From Algoriphagus sp. (GTDB lineage Bacteria > Bacteroidota > Bacteroidia > Cytophagales > Cyclobacteriaceae): DNA of 64,000 bases. This document shows positions 17,963 to 27,203 of the stretch, in pieces. The stretch lies in NCBI RefSeq assembly GCF_030694375.1, contig NZ_JAUXYL010000020.1, positions 62,001 through 126,000 of the forward strand, written 5' to 3'. The position numbers were made by a program, and so were the translations under genes. The notes beneath the pieces are model-generated. The model saw only the letters and a list, made by a program, of their open reading frames with translations. It was not told where the DNA came from and made no database searches. Position 1 is the first letter of the stretch. Each line of letters begins with the position of its first letter.

Positions 17963-19666
17963 ATGAAGAATTTGACTTGCTTTTTTCTGATTTTTGGAGT
18001 TTTCGGCTTAATTTATTCCTGCTCACCGAAGGTTGAAAACAAGAACGAGGAGCGCCCCAATATCATCTTCATCATGTCCGATGATCATGCCTATCAGGCC
18101 ATTTCCGCCTATAGTAATCATCTGATCGAGACGCCAAATATCGACCGAATCGCAAAAATGGGCATGCTCTTCACCAATGCTACGGTCACCAATTCCATTT
18201 GTGCTCCAAGCCGGGCGACGATCCTAACCGGAAAGCATTCTCATATCAACGGCAAAATTGACAACGATTTCCCCTTTGACACGACTAACGTGACTTTCCC
18301 TCAGCTTTTTCAGGATGCGGGTTATCAGACGGCGATGTTTGGAAAGCTTCACTTTGGAAACAGCCCTAAAGGATTCGATCAATTCAAGATTCTTCCGGGT
18401 CAGGGATCCTATTATAACCCTGACTTTATCACCAAAAATGAAGGGAATATCAAAGTGGAGGGCTATGTCACCGACATCATCACCGATATGACTTTGGATT
18501 GGCTTCAGAAGGAGCGAAAAGCCGATCAACCATTCATGCTGATGTATTTGCATAAAGCCCCGCATCGGGAGTGGCTTCCGGCAGAGCGGCATTTACAGGA
18601 ATTTACAGCAAGGACTTTCCCCGAACCTGCCACGCTTTTTGATGATTATTCGGGCAGGGGAAGAGCTGCCAAAGAAGCTGAAATGAACCTGTTGAAGCAC
18701 ATGAACTGGGCGGGCGATTCCAAAGTCTATCCCGAGGTGATGGATGAGTTGGGTATTCCTGATGCTTCAGGTTGGGACAAGGGGGCTTTTGAACGCGAAG
18801 TAGGAAGAATGAGTCCTGAGCAGCGAGCCAACTGGGATAAGTCTTACATTAAGGTGAACGAAGACTTCAAAAAGTCCTATCCAACCATGACCGAAAAGGA
18901 AAAAATGCAGTGGCGATATCAGCGCTACATGCAGGATTATCTGGGAACAATCAGGTCAGTAGATGAAAATGTCGGTCGGGTCTTGGATTATCTCGAGGCG
19001 AATGGACTGATGGAAAACACCATCATCGTCTATACTTCAGATCAAGGTTTCTACTTGGGTGAACATGGTTGGTTTGACAAGCGCTTCGTCTATGATGAAA
19101 GTTTCAAAACTCCGCTTTTGGTGGCTTGGCCCGGAAAAGTAAAAGCAGGAAGCAAAACTGACGAGATGGTGCAAAACCTTGACTTTGCACAAACTTTTCT
19201 GGAGGCTGCTGGAATTCCCGCACCGGCCAGTATGCAGGGAGAAAGCCTGATTCCGCTTTTGACCGGAAATACCGAAAAATGGACTCGGGACGCGGTCTAT
19301 TACCACTACTACGAGTATCCGGCGGTTCACATGGTCAAGCGCCACTATGCGATTGTGACCAAGGAATACAAACTCACGCATTACTATTTTGACACGGATG
19401 AATGGGAATTGATCGATCGAATCAATGATCCACAGGAGCTTAAAAATGTGTACGATGATCCAGCTTACGCCAAAATCAAAGCAGAATTACACCAAAAATT
19501 GGATGGTCTTCGGGAAAAGTATGGAGACAGTTCAGAACTGAGTCAGAGCTACATTGATCGGTATTTGGATATTATTTCCAAGCGAAGAGCTTTTGGGGCA
19601 AATCAAAAAACAGTGAAAGAGATCTTGGATAAGTCCGGGCGTAGGATGGAATATAAGCTTGATTAA
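17963..19666 (+). CDS. Sulfatase (formylglycine type) lipoprotein
   Basis: 567 aa from the ATG at 17963; an in-frame ATG also exists at 17945, but MKNLTCFFLIFGVFGLIYSC is the lipoprotein signal. The metal-binding Asp pair is in NIIFIMSDDHA. The sulfatase signature is NSICAPSRATILTG, whose Cys (about residue 80) is the one converted to formylglycine. GKLHFG and YTSDQGFYLGEHGWFDKR supply further active-site residues. The C-terminal DUF4976-like segment contains YYHYYEYPAVH. It removes sulfate esters, probably from polysaccharides, at the cell envelope. The maturing enzyme is not in the window. Together with the upstream TIM-barrel protein it may form a small glycan-use unit. Confidence 0.9.
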   Translation: MKNLTCFFLIFGVFGLIYSCSPKVENKNEERPNIIFIMSDDHAYQAISAYSNHLIETPNIDRIAKMGMLFTNATVTNSICAPSRATILTGKHSHINGKIDNDFPFDTTNVTFPQLFQDAGYQTAMFGKLHFGNSPKGFDQFKILPGQGSYYNPDFITKNEGNIKVEGYVTDIITDMTLDWLQKERKADQPFMLMYLHKAPHREWLPAERHLQEFTARTFPEPATLFDDYSGRGRAAKEAEMNLLKHMNWAGDSKVYPEVMDELGIPDASGWDKGAFEREVGRMSPEQRANWDKSYIKVNEDFKKSYPTMTEKEKMQWRYQRYMQDYLGTIRSVDENVGRVLDYLEANGLMENTIIVYTSDQGFYLGEHGWFDKRFVYDESFKTPLLVAWPGKVKAGSKTDEMVQNLDFAQTFLEAAGIPAPASMQGESLIPLLTGNTEKWTRDAVYYHYYEYPAVHMVKRHYAIVTKEYKLTHYYFDTDEWELIDRINDPQELKNVYDDPAYAKIKAELHQKLDGLREKYGDSSELSQSYIDRYLDIISKRRAFGANQKTVKEILDKSGRRMEYKLD

Positions 19667-19783
19667 GCGCGTAGCCCTAGCTGTAATGGGATCTGCTTAG
19701 CTAGCGCTTTCGAGCTTCAGCTTTTACAAATAAAAGAGTTTGTTTTGTTGATTTTAGGGTAAAAACAGTCTGGGAATTGGGGT

Positions 19784-20221
19784 TCAAACCACATTTGCCA
19801 GTCTGGTTTCTCCTTTAATCACTTCCACAGCTAAATGCTTGAGACTTTTGGAGGTGAGCATTACTTCGAGTTCCTTTCGGACTCTGACTACTTCAAAATG
19901 CAAAGGACAAGGGTTTTTCTCGGAACATTTTGGGAGGCCCAGACTGCAACCAGAAAAAAGGGCGTCTCCGTCAACAGCTTTGACGATGTCTTTTAGCGTG
20001 ACTTTGGCATGGCTTTCATCCACAAAAAATCCTCCGTTAGGTCCTTTTACAGACCCTATCAACTTCGCTTTAACCAAAGTTTGGAGGATTTTGGCAGTAA
20101 AAGCTTCCGGAGTATCTATTTTTCTGCCTATTTCTTTGGCTCCGACTTTTCTGTCTTCCAGACTTTGAGTCCAAATATAAATAACCGCCTTGGTGGCGTA
20201 TTTAGTAGCTTGAGAAAACAT
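19784..20221 (-). CDS. Rrf2-family regulator with Fe-S motif (copy A)
   Basis: About 145 aa from the ATG at 20221 (MFSQATKYATKAV, matching the starts of its paralogues); a longer frame reaches 20317 but adds nonconserved residues. A winged helix lies in 1-80, with the wing at KGPNGGFF. Cysteines 92, 99 and 105 follow C-X6-C-X5-C (GCSLGLPKCSEKNPCPLH), the cluster-binding region found in IscR/NsrR-type members. Such proteins sense NO, O2 or Fe-S status. It neighbours the fasciclin gene and the nitrate operon. Paralogues are at 46307, 49784 and 57971. Confidence 0.88.
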   Translation of the reverse strand: MFSQATKYATKAVIYIWTQSLEDRKVGAKEIGRKIDTPEAFTAKILQTLVKAKLIGSVKGPNGGFFVDESHAKVTLKDIVKAVDGDALFSGCSLGLPKCSEKNPCPLHFEVVRVRKELEVMLTSKSLKHLAVEVIKGETRLANVV

Positions 20222-20329
20222 GTAAGGTGATATTTTGCGAAAATTAATTTGAATTCCTAAATAAAACAGAAAAGCCGGATCTAAGTTCAACCCGGCCTTA
20301 ATGAATAAGAAAACCACAACCTATTTTTT

Positions 20330-20884
20330 TTACTTTGGCAACAACACTTGATCGATTACATGGATGATTCCATTTGAAGCCGAAACTGTTCCGATGATTT
20401 TTGCACCATTGATAGTTATTGATCCGTCTGCTGCTTTTGTCACTGTAACTGACCTTCCATCAGCCGTTCCCAGATTTCTGCCATTCGCAAAATCCTCCAC
20501 CTTGTAGACTCCTAAGAGCACATGGTATTCCAGAATGTCCCGCAAGGTGCGCTGATTTTCAGGTTTTACGAGGTTGTCCAAAGTTCCGGCAGGAAGCGCA
20601 TCAAAGGCTGCATTGGTCGGCGCAAAAACTGTAAATGGCCCCACATTGGAAAGAGCATCCACATAGTTGGCTGCCTTCAGTGCAGCCACTAAGGTACTGT
20701 GATCTGCGGATCCCACAGCTACTTGTACCACGTTTGGATTGGAAACATTATCTACAACAGCGGATTGCCCAGGGTTCAGTGCCGCAGCTCCAGTATTCTG
20801 GGTTTGATTTTCAGAGGATGAACTTCCGCAGGAAAATCCTGCGAAAGCCAAACCAAGCATCAGGGGATAAAACAACTTTTTCAT
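20330..20884 (-). CDS. Fasciclin (FAS1) domain lipoprotein
   Basis: 184 aa. Lipobox AGFSC with Cys19, a Gln/Asn/Ser linker, then one FAS1 domain about 50-184 with the H1 motif (TVFAPTNAAFDALP) and H2 (GIIHVIDQVLLPK). FAS1 domains mediate adhesion or protein contacts at the surface. Its promoter carries two copies of the GGAYA-N4-TRTCC dyad also found before the NO-response genes, so it probably belongs to that regulon despite its unrelated family. Confidence 0.9.
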   Translation of the reverse strand: MKKLFYPLMLGLAFAGFSCGSSSSENQTQNTGAAALNPGQSAVVDNVSNPNVVQVAVGSADHSTLVAALKAANYVDALSNVGPFTVFAPTNAAFDALPAGTLDNLVKPENQRTLRDILEYHVLLGVYKVEDFANGRNLGTADGRSVTVTKAADGSITINGAKIIGTVSASNGIIHVIDQVLLPK

Positions 20885-20910
20885 GATTCTGAGGAATAAA
20901 GGGTTATAGT

Positions 20911-21016
20911 GGATCTTTTTGTCCGAAATTTTAAGCTTTCACATTTTTAGCTTGCTATTTTGCTTGACCAAATGTATTTAATCAAATAATAAAAGACAAA
21001 TAAATCCTTTATTATT
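20911..21016 (-). promoter_or_regulatory. fas1 promoter with two GGAYA-N4-TRTCC type dyads
   Basis: Read on the minus strand, TTTG (21000-20997), 20 bases and TACATTTG (20976-20969) are a near-perfect Bacteroidota promoter. A dyad is centred on the -33 element: AGACA-AATA-AATCC at 20994-21007, with flanking AATAATAAA/TTTATTATT arms extending 20985-21016. A second dyad, GGATC-TTTT-TGTCC, lies in the leader at 20911-20924. The same arrangement precedes the RIC gene at 37490. Confidence 0.7.
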
Positions 21017-21093
21017 TTTAAAATTGAAGAAAAAGAGGTCAGACTGGATTAGACAGATTTGCAATTTCAAATTTGAAAGATCAAGTTGTCTCC

Positions 21094-21136
21094 TGATTTT
21101 AATCATGTTTTTATGAAAATTCTGAATCTACCTTGC
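21094..21136 (+). promoter_or_regulatory. FNR-type site and promoter of the nitrate operon
   Basis: TGAT-TTTA-ATCA (21094-21105) is a perfect FNR/CRP-family core dyad. Its centre lies about 41 bases upstream of the start expected from the -7-like TACCTTGC at 21129-21136, which is the geometry of class II activation. The first gene starts at 21176. Confidence 0.7.
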
Positions 21137-21175
21137 GGCAATAAATGCACCTTTTACCCTAATTAAATTTTAAGT

Positions 21176-22513
21176 ATGAGTACATGGCTCAAAATCTGGG
21201 AACCGGAGAATCCGGTATTCTGGAACTCCACAGGTAAGCAGGTCGCATGGCGTACCCTGACTATTACGACCATTTCTTTGACACTTTCTTTTGCCACTTG
21301 GTTTATGGTGAGCGCGATTGTCACCAGACTGAATGGGATTGGGTTTAATTTTTCTTCCAGTCAGCTTTTCTGGTTGGCGGCACTTCCAGGATTGGCTGCC
21401 GGGACCCTCAGAATTATCCATACCTTTTTAATTCCGATATTTGGTAGCCGTCATGTAATTTCGATTTCAACCATCATCAAACTGATCCCCGTCATTGGGT
21501 TGGGGTTTGCGGTAATGGATCCCAATACCCCATTTTGGGTTTTCGTGGTACTTTCTTTGACTGCAGGATTTGGAGGAGGTGACTTTTCTTCTTACATGCC
21601 TTCGACTAATTTATTTTTTCCCGCTCGCTTGAAAGGAGCCGCCTTGGGCATACAAGCCGGTATTGGGAATTTCGGTGTTAGTATCGCACAGTTTATGACG
21701 CCTATGATGCTTGGAGTAGCTCTATATGGCGCACCTCAGGTTTTAACTTCGAGCAATAGTGCCGGCGAGTCAGTCAGTCGTGAAATTTACCTTCAGAGTG
21801 CCGCCTTTTGGTATGCTCCTCTTTTGATAGTCGTTGCGGTTTTGTGTTGGTTTTTGTTAAAAAGTATACCGATCAAATCCAGTTTTAAGCAGCAGCTTGA
21901 GATTTTTTCTAAAAAACACACTTGGTATTGTACCATTATTTACTTCATGACCTTTGGGACTTTTGCAGGACTTTCAGCTGCTTTTCCTCTTTTGTTAAAA
22001 TCCGTTTATGGTCAATTTGATCCTGGGCTCGATCCTTTGAAATATGCCTTTTACGGTCCCCTTATCGGATCTGCTGCCCGTGTTGGCTTTGGATTCGTGG
22101 CTGATAAGACCGGAGGAGCAATTCTCACTACTATTTCAGGAATAGGGATGTTTATATGTACAGTTTTGATTATTTTCTTTAACTTATTGGAGCCTTCCGG
22201 AATTGACCAAATGGGGCTTTTCATTGCATTGATGTTTTTGATTTTCTTTTTCACTGGGATTGGGAATGCCTCCACGTTCAAGCAGTTTCCGGTCATTTTT
22301 AAAGAGAATCCTATTCATGCATCAGGGGTAATCGGCTGGACCGCTGCCATCGGGGCCTATGGTCCTTTTGTGTTTTCCATGACGATTAGCGCCTTCATGG
22401 GCGCATCTGGTTATGCCACAGGTTTTTTCTGGGTATTAGCTAGTTTCTTGATCGTAGCTACCTTGGTCAACTGGTACTTTTATAATAGAAAAGGAGCCGA
22501 AAAACCTTGTTAA
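21176..22513 (+). CDS. narK: NarK-type nitrate/nitrite MFS transporter 1
   Basis: 445 aa with 12 predicted membrane helices. The nitrate-porter signature is clear in helix 5 (GGGDFSSYMPSTNLFFP) and the following GIQAGIGNFGVS, and in the second half GIGNASTFKQFPVIF. Conserved Arg residues in helices 2 and 8 (TLRIIHTF, AARVGFGF) fit the substrate-binding arginines of NarK. It is the first gene of the nitrate operon and lies 12 bases before the cytochrome b gene. It is the only transporter next to the FNR-type promoter; a second NarK follows at 27204. H+ symport and nitrate/nitrite exchange cannot be told apart. Confidence 0.92.
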   Translation: MSTWLKIWEPENPVFWNSTGKQVAWRTLTITTISLTLSFATWFMVSAIVTRLNGIGFNFSSSQLFWLAALPGLAAGTLRIIHTFLIPIFGSRHVISISTIIKLIPVIGLGFAVMDPNTPFWVFVVLSLTAGFGGGDFSSYMPSTNLFFPARLKGAALGIQAGIGNFGVSIAQFMTPMMLGVALYGAPQVLTSSNSAGESVSREIYLQSAAFWYAPLLIVVAVLCWFLLKSIPIKSSFKQQLEIFSKKHTWYCTIIYFMTFGTFAGLSAAFPLLLKSVYGQFDPGLDPLKYAFYGPLIGSAARVGFGFVADKTGGAILTTISGIGMFICTVLIIFFNLLEPSGIDQMGLFIALMFLIFFFTGIGNASTFKQFPVIFKENPIHASGVIGWTAAIGAYGPFVFSMTISAFMGASGYATGFFWVLASFLIVATLVNWYFYNRKGAEKPC

Positions 22514-22525
22514 AAATTTGTTCAG

Positions 22526-23581
22526 ATGTATAAATTAATTCAAACTTTAAATCGAACGGCCTTTATTAAAGCAATTATAGCTGCATTAGCAGTGATAGTG
22601 TTGGTCGTCTTGGGTTCACGAAACCTTCAAAATTTCGACGCGGCTCTTATTGCCTATTTAATGGGGACCATTTTTGCCGTGTTTGGAGTTGCCTATCGGT
22701 ATTCAGTTTGGCTACAGCGGCCACCGACGAGGTTGTATTGGAGGCGAAGCATGCAATTTCTTTTTAGCCGTGATTTCCCCTTTTATTTTGTCAGAAGTAT
22801 CAGGCTGTTTTTCCAGAATATCCTTTTTCAGCGATTTATCTATCACCGAAGTCGTACGCGTTGGATTGGCCACTTTTTGTTGGCGACAGGGTGCTTGATC
22901 GCATTTGCTGTCACTATCCCCTTGACTTTGGGATGGATTCACTTTGAGTTTAAGCCGGGGAACGACATGCTATATTATGCCAAGGTCTTTGGCTTTGAGG
23001 TGGGTTCATTCGAGCTGGGCTCCTTTGTTGCTTTTATGGCCTTTCATGCGTTGGTCTGGTGTTCTGTATTGGTGACCATGGGTGCGGTGATGATGATGAA
23101 GCGACGTCTGACCGATGGTGGCCTGATCGCTACGCAGACTTTTGAAGGAGACTGGTTGCCCTTGATTCTATTGATAGCAATATCCATCACCGGACTGGGG
23201 ATATCATACGACTATACCTTCCTTCAGGGAAAAACCTACCAATTTATGGCAGTGATTCATGCGGTAACAGTCATCCTTTTCCTGGTTTGGATCCCATTTG
23301 GCAAGTTCTTTCATATTTTTCAACGCCTGGCACAGCTAGGGGCCAATTTGTATCGACATGAAGGTAGAAAACGTGGTATGGCAGTCTGCCCCCATACCAA
23401 AGAGGAGTTTGCTACTCAACTTCACATTCAGGATCTGAAAGAAGTAAGCAAGGAATTGGGTTTTGATTTCACGCTCAAGGATGGCAGTAGTCATTTAGAT
23501 TTAAGTCCGGAAGGAAAGCGGGCAGCTTTGGCAAAAGCACATTTTGAGGCAAGAAAAAATGCAGGAGCATTCTTCGGATAA
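22526..23581 (+). CDS. NarI-like membrane cytochrome b of the nitrate reductase
   Basis: 351 aa. Six or so membrane helices span residues 12-275, then a soluble cytoplasmic tail. Histidines in helices at [26 protein letters not shown] and [10 protein letters not shown] could bind two b hemes as in NarI. A Cys ([11 protein letters not shown]) starts the tail. Genes of this kind precede the catalytic subunit and would pass quinol electrons to the iron-sulfur subunits. It is clearly not a standard NarI (about 225 aa): the first helices and the C-terminal 75 residues are extra. Quinol oxidation is inferred from context and His pattern. Confidence 0.7.
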   Translation: MYKLIQTLNRTAFIKAIIAALAVIVLVVLGSRNLQNFDAALIAYLMGTIFAVFGVAYRYSVWLQRPPTRLYWRRSMQFLFSRDFPFYFVRSIRLFFQNILFQRFIYHRSRTRWIGHFLLATGCLIAFAVTIPLTLGWIHFEFKPGNDMLYYAKVFGFEVGSFELGSFVAFMAFHALVWCSVLVTMGAVMMMKRRLTDGGLIATQTFEGDWLPLILLIAISITGLGISYDYTFLQGKTYQFMAVIHAVTVILFLVWIPFGKFFHIFQRLAQLGANLYRHEGRKRGMAVCPHTKEEFATQLHIQDLKEVSKELGFDFTLKDGSSHLDLSPEGKRAALAKAHFEARKNAGAFFG

Positions 23582-23592
23582 AAAATAATACC

Positions 23593-25809
23593 ATGGCAAA
23601 ATTACCATCTTCAGTAGATTCAATTATCGATCAGTTCGGTCCTCATAAAGGTTATACACCAAAAGAGGGCTTTCCCGGGGTTCACGAACCTGACAAACTC
23701 GTCAAAACGCATTGTTGCTTTTGTGGCATGCAATGCGGCATACAACTAAAAGTAAAGGATAATAAAGTGACTGGATTTGAGCCCTGGATGGAGTTCCCAT
23801 TCAATGAAGGCCGTCTCTGTCCGAAAGGGGTGCAACGCTACCTCCAAAACAATCATCCCGACAGGCTCTTAGCGCCTTATAAGAGGGTAGAAGGGAAGGG
23901 ATTCGAGCGGACATCATGGGAGGAGGCGATGAGCAAAACGGTCAGTGAAATTCAGCGAATCCAGAATTCTCATGGGAGAGATGCCTTTGCTATGCTCTCC
24001 GGAGTGTCTTTGACCAATGAGAAAAGTTACATGGTCGGGAAATTTGCCAGGGTAGCACTGAAAACAGCAAATCTTGACTACAACGGTCGACTTTGCATGG
24101 TCAGTGCTGGGGCTGGAAATAAAAAGGCTTTTGGTCTGGACCGGATTTCTAATACTTGGGAAGACCTCAAACATGCAGAAGTGATCATCATTGCTGGCAC
24201 AAATGTCTCAGAAACCTTTCCCACGCTTACCCACTACATCTGGCAGGCAAGAGATAATGGTGCAAAACTAATAGTGATAGACCCACGTGTGACTCCAATT
24301 GCCCGAACAGCGGATCTTCATCTTCCTGTGAGACCCGGAGGAGACTCCGCACTTTTTGGAGCAATGCTGAAGATCCTCGTAGATAATGACTGGCTGGATC
24401 ATGATTTTATTGACAATTATACTTCAGGGTTCCAGGAGTCAATCGATGCGGTAAAGGATTACGATTTGGCTTGGGCTGAGGAGAAAACCGGGATTTCGGC
24501 TGCCAAAATCCAACAAGCCGCTGAGTGGTGGGGAAAGGCAAAAACCAGTTTCCTCCTTCATGCCCGAGGAATTGAACATCACTCCAAAGGAGTAGACAAT
24601 GTCCTGAGCTGCATCAATCTGGTGTTGGCTACGGGTCGAATCGGAAGACCCTATTGTGGCTACGGAACCATCACTGGACAGGGAAATGGACAGGGGGGCC
24701 GTGAACATGGACACAAGTGCGATCAACTTCCTGGAAATCGCGACATTACCAATCCGGAGCATCGGAAATACATTTCGGAGGTCTGGGGGATTGATGAAAA
24801 AGAAATGCCCGGAAAAGGACTTTCGGCTTATGAAATCATAGAAGCCATTCATCGGGGAGAAATAAAGGGCTTGATCACGATTTGCTTTAATCCGTTGGTT
24901 TCCTTACCCAACAATAATTTTGTGCGGGAAGCCTTTGAAAAATTGGAATATTACGTTGCCATTGACTTTTTTTTAAATGAAACTGCAAGGCATGCAGACT
25001 TAATCCTTCCTGGCTCACTACACGAGGAAGAAGAGGGGACCGTGACTACAGCTGAAGGCCGGGTAGTGAAAATCAATCAAGCAGTAACTCCTCCGGGAGA
25101 GGCCCGAAAAGACAGTGATATTCTGATAGAACTGGCCCAAAGACTCGGAGTGGGGGATAAGTTTGCGTATAAAAAAGCAGAGGACACCTTCAATGAGCTG
25201 CGGGTAGCTTCCAAAGGTGGTACTGCCGACTATTTTGGCATTACCTATGAAAAAATAGAGAAAAATATGGGGGTGTTTTGGCCTTGCCCATCAGAGGATC
25301 ATCCCGGTACACCCAGACTATGGGAAGATAAAAAATTTAAAACTCCTGACGGCAAAGCTCATTTCAACCCCGTTCCATACCGTGAACCCTCCGAAGTAGT
25401 GGATAAGGAATATCCAGTGGTCATGACTACGGGCCGGGTGGTATCCCAATACCTGAGTGGCTCACAGACCCGACGAATCGGTAAGCTGGTTGACCAATAT
25501 CCCGAACCCCTCTTGGAAATCCATCCCAAACTAGCCTATCAGTATGGGATTAAAGATGGTGATGAGGTAATGGTCAAAACCCGTAGAGGAGAAGCGGTAT
25601 TTCCAGCCCAATTGGTTGAGACTATCCGTGAGGATACTGTTTTCATCCCTTACCACTGGGGGGGGAAACAATCTGCTAACCAATTGACAATCGGAACCCT
25701 AGATCCGGTGAGTAAAATTCCTGAGTTCAAAGTCTGTGCCTGTAAGTTGGTGCCAACGGGCAAAATAGCCTCCATAAAGATCAAAGAATCAGCCTTTCAA
25801 AGTTTTTAA
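23593..25809 (+). CDS. Molybdopterin nitrate reductase catalytic subunit (cytoplasmic Nas/Nap-like)
   Basis: 738 aa, no Tat or Sec signal. N-terminal 4Fe-4S site Cys41-X2-Cys44-X3-Cys48-X27-Cys76 (HCCFCGMQC...CPKG). Molybdenum-ligand Cys168 in GRLCMVSA, as in NapA/NasA-type enzymes. MGD-binding motifs include [20 protein letters not shown] and [19 protein letters not shown]-terminal molydopterin-dinucleotide-binding domain about 610-730 ([21 protein letters not shown]). The sequence class is that usually named assimilatory nitrate reductase, yet the operon supplies membrane cytochrome b, a four-cluster ferredoxin and a Rieske protein, and no nitrite-to-ammonia reductase. A respiratory role on the cytoplasmic side is therefore likely. 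Confidence 0.85.
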   Translation: MAKLPSSVDSIIDQFGPHKGYTPKEGFPGVHEPDKLVKTHCCFCGMQCGIQLKVKDNKVTGFEPWMEFPFNEGRLCPKGVQRYLQNNHPDRLLAPYKRVEGKGFERTSWEEAMSKTVSEIQRIQNSHGRDAFAMLSGVSLTNEKSYMVGKFARVALKTANLDYNGRLCMVSAGAGNKKAFGLDRISNTWEDLKHAEVIIIAGTNVSETFPTLTHYIWQARDNGAKLIVIDPRVTPIARTADLHLPVRPGGDSALFGAMLKILVDNDWLDHDFIDNYTSGFQESIDAVKDYDLAWAEEKTGISAAKIQQAAEWWGKAKTSFLLHARGIEHHSKGVDNVLSCINLVLATGRIGRPYCGYGTITGQGNGQGGREHGHKCDQLPGNRDITNPEHRKYISEVWGIDEKEMPGKGLSAYEIIEAIHRGEIKGLITICFNPLVSLPNNNFVREAFEKLEYYVAIDFFLNETARHADLILPGSLHEEEEGTVTTAEGRVVKINQAVTPPGEARKDSDILIELAQRLGVGDKFAYKKAEDTFNELRVASKGGTADYFGITYEKIEKNMGVFWPCPSEDHPGTPRLWEDKKFKTPDGKAHFNPVPYREPSEVVDKEYPVVMTTGRVVSQYLSGSQTRRIGKLVDQYPEPLLEIHPKLAYQYGIKDGDEVMVKTRRGEAVFPAQLVETIREDTVFIPYHWGGKQSANQLTIGTLDPVSKIPEFKVCACKLVPTGKIASIKIKESAFQSF

Positions 25810-25825
25810 CCTAACGACCCAAACC

Positions 25826-26398
25826 ATGCAAAACCCTCAATATAATCAGCAGATGGAGTTTTTTGTAGATATGCAGCGCTGTATTGGCTGTCATGCCTGT
25901 GAAATGGCCTGTGCGGAGTGTGAAACCAACGGACAGGAAAGTATGATACACATTCACTATGTGGAGCGGGCAGTTTCTGTGCAGACCACTGTCCAAGTCT
26001 GCATGCACTGCGACAATCCAGTCTGTGCCAATGTCTGTCCTGCAGACGCCATCACCAAGGATGATTTTGGTGTCGTGCATACTGCCAATACTTCCCGGTG
26101 CATTGGGTGCTCCAATTGTGTACTCGCTTGTCCTTTTGGAGTTCCTAAAAAAGAAGAAAAAGCGGAATTAATGATGAAATGCAACATGTGTTATGATCGG
26201 ACCAGTGCCGGAAAAAAACCCATGTGCGCGACTGTATGTCCCAGTCAGGCTCTTTTTTATGGTACTCGTGAAGAAATCGAAAAACTCCGTCCAAACAGTA
26301 CTCCAGTCAATAAATTTCTCTTTGGTCAGGAAGAAGTCAATACCAAAGTCAATATCATGATGCCAAAAGGCAGCACCGAACTGAGAATTCACGATTAA
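25826..26398 (+). CDS. Four-cluster 4Fe-4S ferredoxin subunit (NrfC/DmsB-like)
   Basis: 190 aa. Sixteen cysteines in four groups: [35 protein letters not shown] and [20 protein letters not shown], each ending in a CP or equivalent, predicting four cubane clusters. No signal peptide, matching the cytoplasmic catalytic subunit. It probably carries electrons from the membrane cytochrome to the molybdenum enzyme. Spacing of 16 and 13 bases to its neighbours supports a single operon. Confidence 0.92.
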   Translation: MQNPQYNQQMEFFVDMQRCIGCHACEMACAECETNGQESMIHIHYVERAVSVQTTVQVCMHCDNPVCANVCPADAITKDDFGVVHTANTSRCIGCSNCVLACPFGVPKKEEKAELMMKCNMCYDRTSAGKKPMCATVCPSQALFYGTREEIEKLRPNSTPVNKFLFGQEEVNTKVNIMMPKGSTELRIHD

Positions 26399-26411
26399 TT
26401 TTCCTTTCACT

Positions 26412-26918
26412 ATGTCCAAAGACCCAAATTCAGAAATCCCCAAATGCAAACAGGATTTTCCAATTGAACAAAAAGAAGCGACTCACGTCTCCCGCCGGGA
26501 ATTTGCAAAATTTCTAACCTTATTATCAGGTGCATTGGCTGTTGGTAACACAGCAATCGTAGTCAAATCTTTGGCTTTTCCCGAAAAACCACTGGAAGGC
26601 GAACATGCCATCTGCATGGAAAGTGAAGTAGGGGATGGAGATTCATTCATGTTTGAAATAGAAGGGTCCAAGACTATCCCTTATTTATTGATCAACCTCG
26701 GTAATGGAGAATGGAGAGCTTTTGAACAAAAGTGTACCCACTTATCCTGTGCTGTGAAGTACCGTCATGACCTCGGTCAGATTGAGTGTCCTTGCCATAA
26801 GGGCTATTTTAATCCCCGCACCGGCGACGTAATTCAGGGACCGCCTCCTAGACCTCTGCCCCAACTGGAAGTGGTGATCCGTGAAGGTCAAGTATTTGTT
26901 AAAGCCCAACAAACCTAA
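26412..26918 (+). CDS. Rieske 2Fe-2S protein
   Basis: 168 aa. A soluble start is followed by SRREFAKFLTLLSGALAVG, a twin-arginine-like motif (Arg28-Arg29) leading into one hydrophobic segment about 34-56, so it is probably Tat-exported and membrane-anchored. The Rieske site is complete: Cys108-X-His110, Cys113, Cys126, Cys128, His129 (CTHLSC and CPCHKGYF), including the disulfide cysteines. If exported, its cluster faces the periplasm, opposite the cytoplasmic catalytic subunit, which suggests a bc1-like bifurcating quinol site with the cytochrome b. This topology is inference. Confidence 0.88.
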   Translation: MSKDPNSEIPKCKQDFPIEQKEATHVSRREFAKFLTLLSGALAVGNTAIVVKSLAFPEKPLEGEHAICMESEVGDGDSFMFEIEGSKTIPYLLINLGNGEWRAFEQKCTHLSCAVKYRHDLGQIECPCHKGYFNPRTGDVIQGPPPRPLPQLEVVIREGQVFVKAQQT

Positions 26919-26930
26919 TCTCAAAAAGCT

Positions 26931-27185
26931 ATGAGTGATTTCAGACAATCTCAAAACGAGGCACATCCCAATAAGACCAACACGCTGATGACAGGGATTA
27001 TTTTTCTGTTGATCCTTTTTGTCACGATTCAGATTTGGTTTCTATTCGGGGCACTCAATAATGCCCTTCAGGAAAATCTCAATTTTGCGATTACAACCGC
27101 TCTAGGGTCTCTGGTATTTGCCTTTGCTTCATTCTGGCTCTTGAAGTACTTGCCGGAACCAATCAAAAGGAAAATGAAAAAGTAG
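26931..27185 (+). CDS. Small membrane protein of the nitrate operon (DUF6755-like)
   Basis: 84 aa with two membrane helices (about 22-42 and 52-72), separated by a short polar loop with ALQENLNFA, and a basic C-terminus (PIKRKMKK). It resembles small membrane proteins I have seen beside this kind of nitrate reductase, tentatively DUF6755. It lies 12 bases after the Rieske gene and 18 before the second NarK gene. A structural or anchoring subunit role is plausible; no catalytic residue is visible. Confidence 0.65.
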   Translation: MSDFRQSQNEAHPNKTNTLMTGIIFLLILFVTIQIWFLFGALNNALQENLNFAITTALGSLVFAFASFWLLKYLPEPIKRKMKK

Positions 27186-27203
27186 GATTGAACCAGCTGG
27201 ACC

